Position numbers and translations under genes: made by a program. Shown one piece after another: positions 7,294 to 13,820 of a stretch of 15,865 bases of DNA (positions within the stretch are counted from its first letter, which is position 1; every line of letters starts with the position of its first letter). The notes under the pieces are model-generated. The model saw only the letters and a list, made by a program, of their open reading frames with translations, was not told where the DNA came from and searched no databases. The DNA comes from Dehalococcoidia bacterium (lineage in GTDB: Bacteria > Chloroflexota > Dehalococcoidia > GIF9 > AB-539-J10), in NCBI GenBank assembly GCA_023229725.1, contig JALNYR010000053.1:1-15865 (forward strand), given 5' to 3'.

Positions 7294-8727
7294 CTACTGT
7301 GCCGGAACCGGCCGGTGACTCAGCAGTCCCAGCGCTCGTGCCGCCCGCGCCATCGTGGGAAACACCGGCACGCCGGCAGCCAGGAGTTGCGCTTCCACCT
7401 CCACGCGCTCAGTCTCCGCCGAGCCGGAGGGCAGCACCATCACGAGCGGCTTGCCGCACACCTTCGGCAGCGTCGCAAGATACGCGTTGATGACTTGAGT
7501 CTCGGCTCTGCCCAGGAAGCTGAGCATGATGTCCATGTCTTCCTGCAGGAGGATGACGTCGATGCCGGGCTCGTGCGCCACCGTCTCCAGTGCGCGAAAC
7601 AGGGTGTCGGGCCCCCGGAACTGGGCCGGGCTCACATCGACCGGGTTCCTGAGGATGCTGCCCACTTCCCCGATGAGCTGCTGAAGGGTCTCCTTCGTAC
7701 CGAGCGAGAGCTCCGGAACTGCGAGAGCGTTGTCGTTGCACGCGTCGCTGCCGGAGACGGAGATGCCGCCGCCACCATCGGCCAGTCCCCCTACGACCGC
7801 CACGTTCCGGACGCGTATGGGCCCGAGCTGCTGCAGCAGCAGCAGACAGTCAGTCAGCTCTTCGAGACTGCGCGCCTCAATGGCGCCGGCCTGTCGCAGC
7901 GCCGCGGACCAGACGGGGGCCGAACTGGCCATTGAGCCGGTGTGAGAGCGGGCTGCCGCCGCACCGGCTGCTGTCCGTCCCCCCTTCCACACCACCACCG
8001 GCTTCAGGCCGCAGACGCTGCGCAGCGTCCGGAACAGCCGTCGCCCGTCCCTCGTGCCTTCCAGGTACACGCCGACGGCGTTCGTGCCGGTGTCTCCGCC
8101 GAAGTACTCGAGGAAGTCCGATGCATCGAGGTCGATGCTGTTGCCAACGCTGACCCCTTTACTGAAGCATATTCGCCGGGCGATGCCGTTCTCGACGAGC
8201 TTCGCGGCGATGCCGCCACTCTGCGAGATGAACCCTGTCTTGCCGGGTATGCCGAGTCTTCCCGGGGCCGCCGGGCCCAGAGGGATGCGGTCCCCGGGAC
8301 AGTAGCTGCCAATGCAGTTGGGGCCGATGATGCGCAAGCCGGCGGCTCGCGCCTTCTCCAGCATCACCCTCTCAAGCTCGCGGCCGGCTTGGGAACCGGT
8401 CTCGGCGAATCCCGCAGTGAAGAACATGACCACCCGCGCGTGCTTGCGGATGCACTCATCCATGAGTTGCAGTGCGGACGCCACAGGCACGGAGGCAATG
8501 ACGTGCTCGACATCACCGGGCACCGACTCGAGACTCGGATAGATGGTGAGTCCGGCGATGCTGCCCCCGCGAGGGCTCACCGGGTAGAGTGCTCCTCTGT
8601 AGCCGGCAGCCCGGAGTCCAAGCACCCACTTGGATCCCGACTTGTGTTCATCCGTAGTCGCTCCGACGACCGCAATGGAACGGGGATTGAACACCGGGCG
8701 CAGTTCGGTGACTCTGTTCTCGAACAA
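7294..8727 (-). CDS. ADP-forming acyl-CoA synthetase alpha-subunit-like protein (CoA-binding and CoA-ligase domains)
   Basis: The 477-residue product matches the alpha part of NDP-forming acyl-CoA synthetases, relatives of succinyl-CoA synthetase that interconvert an acyl-CoA plus ADP and phosphate with an acid, CoA and ATP. It has an N-terminal CoA-binding Rossmann domain (NPRSIAVVGA, 14-23), GPNCIG (135-140), FISQSGG (166-172), SKGVSVGNSIDLD (189-201), and GGRTAAGAAAARSHTG (249-264). His262 in SHTG lines up with the histidine that carries phosphate during catalysis. A third domain with NPVDVSP follows. The ATP-grasp (beta) domain is absent. The TTG at 8727 is taken as start because AGGAGG lies 7 bases upstream; a longer frame to 8817 lacks this. 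It is divergent from a homologue at 8883. Substrate is unknown. Confidence 0.85.
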   Translation of the reverse strand: MFENRVTELRPVFNPRSIAVVGATTDEHKSGSKWVLGLRAAGYRGALYPVSPRGGSIAGLTIYPSLESVPGDVEHVIASVPVASALQLMDECIRKHARVVMFFTAGFAETGSQAGRELERVMLEKARAAGLRIIGPNCIGSYCPGDRIPLGPAAPGRLGIPGKTGFISQSGGIAAKLVENGIARRICFSKGVSVGNSIDLDASDFLEYFGGDTGTNAVGVYLEGTRDGRRLFRTLRSVCGLKPVVVWKGGRTAAGAAAARSHTGSMASSAPVWSAALRQAGAIEARSLEELTDCLLLLQQLGPIRVRNVAVVGGLADGGGGISVSGSDACNDNALAVPELSLGTKETLQQLIGEVGSILRNPVDVSPAQFRGPDTLFRALETVAHEPGIDVILLQEDMDIMLSFLGRAETQVINAYLATLPKVCGKPLVMVLPSGSAETERVEVEAQLLAAGVPVFPTMARAARALGLLSHRPVPAQ

Positions 8728-8816
8728 CGGCTTGCCTCCTGTCCTTGGATGACGTAAGGGAGCGCGCACAAGTCTACCAGAGCGGATTGCGTCATGCGCC
8801 TCGCTTCTGCCGCACA

Positions 8817-8865
8817 TTGACAGATTTCTCGCTGTCGTGGAACATGTGCGAGCCCATTTTGGGCT
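8817..8865 (+). promoter_or_regulatory. Predicted promoter and 5' stem for the plus-strand acyl-CoA synthetase-like gene
   Basis: A consensus TTGACA (8817-8822) is followed after 17 bases by a weak -10, GAACAT (8840-8845). The expected start near 8852 coincides with a small hairpin (8851-8856 with 8860-8865, 3-base loop), followed by GAGGAGAGG, the ribosome binding site of the gene at 8883. The -35 match is good; the -10 is poor, so this is a tentative call. No equally good promoter for the divergent minus-strand gene was found. Confidence 0.35.
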
Positions 8866-8882
8866 TGAGGAGAGGCGCTGTC

Positions 8883-10286
8883 ATGACGAGAGCGGACCAG
8901 ATGAAGCTGTTCATGGAGCCGCGTTCCATCGCGGCCATCGGCGTGTCGAGGGCCACCGGCCCCGGCACGTTCAACCTGCTGGAGAACCTGCTGGGCTACG
9001 GATTCCCGGGTCGGTTGTATCCCGTCAACCCCAATGCAGGCGAGATACTCGGCGTGAAGACGTACCCGCGCGTGGCGGCTCTGCCCGAGGTGACGGACCT
9101 GGCTCTCATCAGCCTGCCGCGGCACCTCGTCTCGGCCACGGTCAGGGACTGCGTGGAGAAGGGCATCAAGGCGATTGTCATCATCACCCAGGGCTTCGCA
9201 GACGCGGACGACGCGGAGGGGAAGCGACTGCAGCGTGAGATCGTGGATATCGTGCGGGGCACGGGAACGCGCATCCTCGGCCCCAACACCTTCGGCGTCG
9301 CGAATGCGCGGCTGAACATGAGCACGTCCTACATCCGCATCTCCATGGAGCCTGTGGCGGTCGGCACTATCTCGCAGACCGGGGGCACGTTCATCGGGCT
9401 GAATGACATAAGGCTGGCGGGCAAGGCGATCGATGTTGGTGATGCCTGCGACATCACCGTTGTTGATTGCCTCGAGTACTTCGAACAGGATGACCAGACA
9501 AAGGTGGTGGTGATACACACCGAGGGAATGGCCGACGCGCGCGAGTTTCTGCGTGTCGTGCGCCGGGTTGCTCTCAAGAAACCGGTCCTCGCCCTGAAGA
9601 CGGGACGCACGCCCCAGTCCGCCCGCGCGGTACAGTCTCACACGGGGGCGCTGACGGGCAGCGACCGGTTGTGGGACGTGGCGTTGAAGGAGGCCGGCGT
9701 GGTTCGCGTGGGCGATATCGAGGAGCTGGCCGATGCCATGCGCGCCTTCCTGACACTCAGGCCGCCGGCCGGCGCCGGCATTGGCCTCACCACGTACACC
9801 GGCGGGTTCGGCATCATCGCCGCGGATGCGTGCGGCAAGTACGGCATGGAGCTGGTCGAGTTCGCCGAGCCGACGCTGAAGGGGCTCCGGGCGCTGTCTC
9901 CGGACTGGATGGGGGTTGGCAACCCGTTTGACATCTGGCCGGGCGTGTCCATCGTGGGCCTTCCGAGGACCGAAGTCGAGCGGACGGGGCTTCGCTACGT
10001 GCTCGCGGATCCGAGCGTGCATGCGGCGATGATGGTCATCGGCGCGTACGATGCGCACATGGGCGAGGAGCACCTGCCGATGATTCGTGAGGCCGCGCAG
10101 ACTCACCCGGAGAAGCCCTTCGTGTACTTCGCGTACGGGCCGCACTTTGAAGAGGTGCGAAGGACGCTTGAGAGCACCGGGACGACGCTGGCGTTTCCCT
10201 CGCCGGAGCGTGCTGCGCGCGCCCTGATGCACCTCAGGGCGAGGGCGCACTTCCTCGCCAGGCAGACGGACCCTGGCAATGCGTGA
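8883..10286 (+). CDS. ADP-forming acyl-CoA synthetase alpha-subunit-like protein (second, divergent paralogue)
   Basis: This 467-residue protein has the same layout as the neighbour transcribed away from it. A CoA-binding domain (EPRSIAAIGV, 12-21) is followed by GPNTFG (133-138), SQTGG (164-168) where SQSGG is usual, LEYFEQDD (197-204), GRTPQSARAVQSHTG (241-255) with the likely phosphohistidine His253, and a C-terminal domain with VGNPFDIWPG (345-354). No ATP-grasp domain is present. The ATG at 8883 follows GAGGAGAGG by 7 bases and places the CoA domain near the N-terminus; the open frame reaches back to 8745 without a better start. The central region is clearly diverged from the first copy, so the two are unlikely to be redundant. 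Its stop directly abuts that of the convergent pdxA2-like gene. The substrate and any beta partner are unknown. Confidence 0.85.
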   Translation: MTRADQMKLFMEPRSIAAIGVSRATGPGTFNLLENLLGYGFPGRLYPVNPNAGEILGVKTYPRVAALPEVTDLALISLPRHLVSATVRDCVEKGIKAIVIITQGFADADDAEGKRLQREIVDIVRGTGTRILGPNTFGVANARLNMSTSYIRISMEPVAVGTISQTGGTFIGLNDIRLAGKAIDVGDACDITVVDCLEYFEQDDQTKVVVIHTEGMADAREFLRVVRRVALKKPVLALKTGRTPQSARAVQSHTGALTGSDRLWDVALKEAGVVRVGDIEELADAMRAFLTLRPPAGAGIGLTTYTGGFGIIAADACGKYGMELVEFAEPTLKGLRALSPDWMGVGNPFDIWPGVSIVGLPRTEVERTGLRYVLADPSVHAAMMVIGAYDAHMGEEHLPMIREAAQTHPEKPFVYFAYGPHFEEVRRTLESTGTTLAFPSPERAARALMHLRARAHFLARQTDPGNA

Positions 10287-11297
10287 CTAGCGCGTCCCAC
10301 GCGATGTGCTGACCATCTTCGCGGCGAGCTTGATGGCTTCGATCATGCTCGCCGGATTGGCGGTGCCCTTGCCGGCCTTTCCGAACACCGTGCCGTGGTC
10401 GACAGACGTGCGGATGATCGGCAGGCCAAGCGTGACGTTGACGCCCTTGTCGAATCCCACCATCTTGATGGGGATGTGACCCTGATCGTGGTACATGGCG
10501 ACGACGAGGTCGAACTCACCTCGGAACGCTCGCAGAAACGCAGTATCCGGGGGTAGCGGTCCTCTGGCGTCCATGCCGAGCTTCCTGGCTTCCTCGATGG
10601 CGGGTATGATGTGCTCCTCCTCTTCGTGACCGAAGAGGCCACCCTCGCCGGAGTGCGGGTTGAGCCCGGGAACGACGATGCGCGGCTTCTCGACGCCCAT
10701 GGCGCGCGTGGCTTCATCTCCCAGCTTCATCACGCGGAGGATGCGTTCGCGCGTGACGAGGTTGCAGGCGTCACGCAGCGAGACATGGGTCGACACGTGG
10801 ACGATGCGGAGGGTATCGGCAGTCAGCATCATAACGGCATCGGTCGCGCCGCAGAGATGCGCCAGGATCTGGGTATGGCCCGGGAAGTGGTAACCTGCCT
10901 GGTTGAGTGCGTCCTTGTTGAGAGGCGCGGTGACGATTGCGTCTGCGGCGCCCTGGATGGTGAGGATCGTTCCCTTCTCGATGGCCTCGTACGCCGCCTT
11001 TCCCGCGCGAGCGTCGACGCGTCCCCGAACAAGTGTGGACAGGTCGACGTCCTTCAGGTCAAGGACATTGAGGGTGTCCGGATCGGAACTCATCTCCGCC
11101 GGTGCTGAGACCGCGTGGACGTGCACGGGAATCCCGACGATGTCCGCTGCAGCGCGCATCACGCCCGCGTCGCCGATGACGAGCCCACGGCAGATGGGCC
11201 GGACCTGGGGGTCCGCCAGCGCCTTGACCACAATCTCCGGCCCGGCTCCGGCCGGGTCGCCCATCGTGATGGCGAGCAGAGGCACGTAGCGCTCCAT
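10287..11297 (-). CDS. pdxA2: PdxA2-type 4-phospho-acid-sugar dehydrogenase (PdxA family)
   Basis: The 336-residue protein is a clear PdxA-family, NAD-dependent, metal-binding dehydrogenase/decarboxylase. Conserved metal and substrate residues are all present: GDPAGAGPE (13-21), PGHT (His141), VSTH (His171), LNPHSGEGG (His215), and AMYHDQG (His270), plus GLPIIRTSVDHGT. In vitamin B6 synthesis PdxA acts on 4-phosphohydroxy-L-threonine. The gene directly follows a DUF1537 kinase, the hallmark of PdxA2 enzymes that oxidise and decarboxylate 4-phosphothreonate or 4-phosphoerythronate to dihydroxyacetone phosphate. I favour this catabolic role from context. The ATG at 11297 has GGGAGG at 6 bases; an in-frame ATG at 11303 overlaps the kinase stop by four bases but sits directly against the ribosome site. 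A B6 role cannot be excluded. Confidence 0.88.
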   Translation of the reverse strand: MERYVPLLAITMGDPAGAGPEIVVKALADPQVRPICRGLVIGDAGVMRAAADIVGIPVHVHAVSAPAEMSSDPDTLNVLDLKDVDLSTLVRGRVDARAGKAAYEAIEKGTILTIQGAADAIVTAPLNKDALNQAGYHFPGHTQILAHLCGATDAVMMLTADTLRIVHVSTHVSLRDACNLVTRERILRVMKLGDEATRAMGVEKPRIVVPGLNPHSGEGGLFGHEEEEHIIPAIEEARKLGMDARGPLPPDTAFLRAFRGEFDLVVAMYHDQGHIPIKMVGFDKGVNVTLGLPIIRTSVDHGTVFGKAGKGTANPASMIEAIKLAAKMVSTSRGTR

Positions 11298-11299
11298 GG

Positions 11300-12541
11300 T
11301 CATCCTCCCTGCGTGAAATGTCGCACGACGTCAGCGATGGCGTCTTCGTTCCCGAAACCGCCGGCCTTCGTGACTACTCTGAGCCCCTGGTACCGGTCGC
11401 CGGCAGCCTCGCCCACAATGACGCCTGGCTGCAGGTCGCCAAGGATTCTCAGCGCCTGGATGCCCTCGTCGCCGCACACGGCGCGCGCCACGTCTCCTCC
11501 GCAGAGAAACAGGCCGGCGAGCGTTCCGCGCTCTAGGACCCTCGTCACGATGGCGCCAAGCACCGGCGCCATCATGTGGCGCATCTGTGGCGCGTAGTCG
11601 CCTAGACTCGATGTGAGAATCACGACCCCTCGCTCCTGCAGCATCTGCAGGACATCGTTGGCTACCTGGTTGATTCGGGGCCCTCTGCCGATCTTCGTCC
11701 GGAAGTGGCGTGGCTCCAGACTGACTACCGGCGGCTTCGTGGTATCTATGACGCGCTGGAGTTGCCGCACGGTGACTTCGTTTCGGCTGCCCACGGCGAG
11801 CAAAGCAGGGCCCTTCGGAGCCGGAGGGATGGAGTCCGTGCATGTCGAGAAGCCGAACGCGAGCGGAATCTGAGCGCCCAAACCCCCGGAGCCGCAGGGC
11901 ACCCAGTGGTCCCTGCCCAGCACGAGCGCCTCGGCGATCGTACGCAGATGTTTGTCCTCATATGCGTCAATGACGACGGCTCGACTCGCGCATGCCTGAA
12001 TGCGGTCTGCAAGGTGTGAGGCTCCCTGCTGTACATCCGTCACGGAGATGTTCTCGGCGGCGATGCCCGAGCCGGCGCGCAGCACTTCGGCGATGTCCGA
12101 GCGCGTGACGGGACTCACCGGGTCCCGCGCAAATCCGGTCTCGTGCACCGGGACCCCGTCGACCAGCAGCGTGCCGTTTACCACGGTGCGCTTGATCGAT
12201 GGGAACGCCGGACACACCACGGCATGCTCGGCGTGGGTCACGTCCAGCACTGCCTGGAGTTCGGCGGCGATGTTGCCGCGAAGCGTCGAGTCAATCTTCT
12301 TGTAGATGTAGTGGTCGCGGAACCGCTCCGCGACGGCCTTCACTCTGCGATAGGCCTCGGTTGCGGATTCAGCCCGGCTGTCTGTCGTGGCGACGACTGC
12401 GTCCGAGACAACGTGGGTCGCTGCTGAGAAGGTGATGATGGCGGCGAGTCCCGCCTGAGCCAGCCCGACTCCGGTGTCCATAGCCCCGGTGAGGTCATCA
12501 GCAATGACGCAGAAACGTACCTCGCTGTCTGTTGTACCCAT
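11300..12541 (-). CDS. Four-carbon acid sugar kinase family protein (DUF1537; threonate/erythronate kinase type)
   Basis: At 413 residues this is a full-length DUF1537 kinase, a family shown to phosphorylate acid sugars such as D- and L-threonate and D-erythronate with ATP in the cytoplasm. The N-terminal substrate domain has IADDLTGAMDTG (13-24), KKIDSTLRGN (81-90) and CPAFP (110-114). The C-terminal nucleotide domain shows GSGGL (217-221), LLAVGS (247-252), LFLCGGDVA (344-352) and TKAGGFGN (391-398). The product would be the 4-phosphate used by the PdxA2-like enzyme encoded just downstream, completing a two-step route to dihydroxyacetone phosphate. Which acid sugar (DtnK, LtnK or OtnK type) cannot be told by eye. 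The ATG at 12541 places IADD at the normal distance, and no ribosome binding site precedes it. Confidence 0.92.
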   Translation of the reverse strand: MGTTDSEVRFCVIADDLTGAMDTGVGLAQAGLAAIITFSAATHVVSDAVVATTDSRAESATEAYRRVKAVAERFRDHYIYKKIDSTLRGNIAAELQAVLDVTHAEHAVVCPAFPSIKRTVVNGTLLVDGVPVHETGFARDPVSPVTRSDIAEVLRAGSGIAAENISVTDVQQGASHLADRIQACASRAVVIDAYEDKHLRTIAEALVLGRDHWVPCGSGGLGAQIPLAFGFSTCTDSIPPAPKGPALLAVGSRNEVTVRQLQRVIDTTKPPVVSLEPRHFRTKIGRGPRINQVANDVLQMLQERGVVILTSSLGDYAPQMRHMMAPVLGAIVTRVLERGTLAGLFLCGGDVARAVCGDEGIQALRILGDLQPGVIVGEAAGDRYQGLRVVTKAGGFGNEDAIADVVRHFTQGG

Positions 12542-12550
12542 CGCGGCTGT

Positions 12551-12579
12551 ACTCTAGACAGGACTCGCGGGTCTGTCAA
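12551..12579 (-). promoter_or_regulatory. Predicted promoter of the acid-sugar kinase/pdxA2 operon (near-leaderless)
   Basis: On the minus strand a perfect TTGACA (12574-12579) is followed after 17 bases by TAGAGT (12551-12556), four of six matches to TATAAT. The start would lie near 12544-12545, three or four bases before the ATG at 12541. This agrees with the lack of a Shine-Dalgarno sequence. Its -35 box overlaps that of the divergent acyl-CoA dehydrogenase promoter. Confidence 0.55.
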
Positions 12580-12602
12580 TCGGCCCTGGGCGCGTGTATA
12601 CT
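12573..12602 (+). promoter_or_regulatory. Predicted promoter of the acyl-CoA dehydrogenase gene
   Basis: CTGTCA (12573-12578, four of six matches to TTGACA) and TATACT (12597-12602, five of six) are spaced by 18 bases on the plus strand. Transcription from about 12609 would give a leader of roughly 55 bases ending in GAAGGAGGG before the ATG at 12664. The -35 occupies the same bases as the -35 of the divergent kinase promoter, so the two polymerases should compete. Confidence 0.5.
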
Positions 12603-12663
12603 GCCCGGAGAGCACATAAGACGAGGCCGAGTCTCGACGTGCTCGAAGGAGGGACACGGGACC

Positions 12664-13803
12664 ATGGAACTGTTGCTCAATGAGCAGGAGAGAATGTTCC
12701 GGCAACAGATGCGGGACTTCGTCCGGGGCGAGATTGCTCCCTGCGCCGACGAATGGGACCGCAAGAATCAGCTCGCGTACGAGGCTTTCCGGCGGCTGGC
12801 GCTCGCGGGGCTCACCGGCCTTACTGTTCCGCCGGAGTACGGCGGGCAGGGTGGCTCACTCATGGACTCGTTCCTCATGTCCGTGGAACTGGCGCGTGCA
12901 AGCGTGTCAGTCGCCTCCATCATGGGAACGCACCTTGGGCTGGCGCTGAGCGGCATGTATCACTACGGAAACGAGGAGCAGAGACGCCGCTACGTCGTGC
13001 CCGCAGCCAAAGGGGAGAAGCTCTGCGCCTTCGGCCTGACCGAGCGGGAAGCCAGCAGCGATGTGTCGGGGATGGCCACCACCGCCCGTCGCGACGGTGA
13101 TGATTGGATCCTGAACGGCGGCAAGTGCTTCATCTCCAACGGCGACACCGCGGACATCATCCTGACATTCGCCACAGTGGACCGCAGTCTCGGCGCCAGG
13201 GGCATCACCGCGTTTATCGTAGAGAAGACCATGCCTGGTTTCTCCGTTGGCAAGGTGGAAGACAAGCTTGGCATCCGGGCGGAAAGCGTGGCTGAACTCG
13301 TGTTCGACGAGGTGCGTGTTCCTGCTGCGAACCTCCTCGGCGAGGTTGGAAAGGGCATGCGCATCGCGCTCGCGACTTTGGACGAGGGGCGCCTTGATGT
13401 GGCCGGGCAGGGTGTCGGAGTCGCTTCGGCGGCTTTCGACGCTGCAATAGCGTACTCGAAGCAGAGGAAGCAGTTCGGCCAGACCATCAGCGAGTTCCAG
13501 GGCATCCAGTGGATGCTCGTCGACATGGCCAACGAGGTCGATGCTGCGTGGCTCATGGCCTATCGTGCGGCCAGGCTTGCGGACAGCGGACAGAGATTCA
13601 CGAAGGAAGTGGCTCAGGCCAAGCTGTTCGCTGCCAATACTGCCATGGACGTGACGCGGAAGGCGCTGCAGATTCACGGCGGCTACGGCTACATGAAGGA
13701 CCTGCCGCTCGAGCGGTACTATCGCGACGCCAAGATCCTCGAGATCTACGAGGGTACGAGCGAAGTACAGCGGCTCGTCATCTCGCGGGCGCTGCTCTCA
13801 TAG
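12664..13803 (+). CDS. Acyl-CoA dehydrogenase (short/medium-chain type flavoprotein)
   Basis: The 379-residue length and three-part layout fit the FAD-dependent acyl-CoA dehydrogenases that introduce a 2,3 double bond into acyl-CoA and pass electrons to electron-transfer flavoprotein. The helical N-terminal domain leads into the beta domain with CAFGLTEREASSD (121-133), NGGKCFISNG (151-160) and a LGIRAESVAELVF stretch (202-214). The C-terminal domain has QRKQFGQ (267-273), QIHGGYGYMKD (336-346) and IYEGTSEVQR (361-370). Glu363 sits at the catalytic-base position of short- and medium-chain enzymes. The LTEREASSD segment differs from the usual TEP.AGSD. The ATG at 12664 follows GAAGGAGGG by about 10 bases. 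It is divergent from the acid-sugar kinase operon. The acyl substrate is not deducible; no electron-transfer flavoprotein gene lies nearby. Confidence 0.94.
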   Translation: MELLLNEQERMFRQQMRDFVRGEIAPCADEWDRKNQLAYEAFRRLALAGLTGLTVPPEYGGQGGSLMDSFLMSVELARASVSVASIMGTHLGLALSGMYHYGNEEQRRRYVVPAAKGEKLCAFGLTEREASSDVSGMATTARRDGDDWILNGGKCFISNGDTADIILTFATVDRSLGARGITAFIVEKTMPGFSVGKVEDKLGIRAESVAELVFDEVRVPAANLLGEVGKGMRIALATLDEGRLDVAGQGVGVASAAFDAAIAYSKQRKQFGQTISEFQGIQWMLVDMANEVDAAWLMAYRAARLADSGQRFTKEVAQAKLFAANTAMDVTRKALQIHGGYGYMKDLPLERYYRDAKILEIYEGTSEVQRLVISRALLS

Positions 13804-13818
13804 GCGGGCATCGCCCGC
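13804..13818. terminator. Small GC hairpin in the 17-base gap between convergent genes
   Basis: The gap between the stops of the acyl-CoA dehydrogenase and adenine deaminase genes is only 17 bases, and 15 of them form a perfect hairpin (13804-13809 with 13813-13818, 3-base loop). It could serve as a bidirectional terminator core, but no U-run follows in either direction, so function is uncertain. Confidence 0.35.
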
Positions 13819-13820
13819 TG

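Noticed and set aside
8771..8776. TAGACT as a -10 box for the minus-strand acyl-CoA synthetase-like gene
   Set aside because: Only four of six bases match and no acceptable -35 was found at 16-18 bases, so it is not listed as a promoter.
8577..10250. A 557-codon minus-strand open frame opposite the plus-strand acyl-CoA synthetase-like gene
   Set aside because: It lies antisense to a protein with clear family motifs, runs into the neighbouring gene, and is rich in Arg, His and Ala with no recognisable domain. This is the usual shadow of a high-GC coding region.
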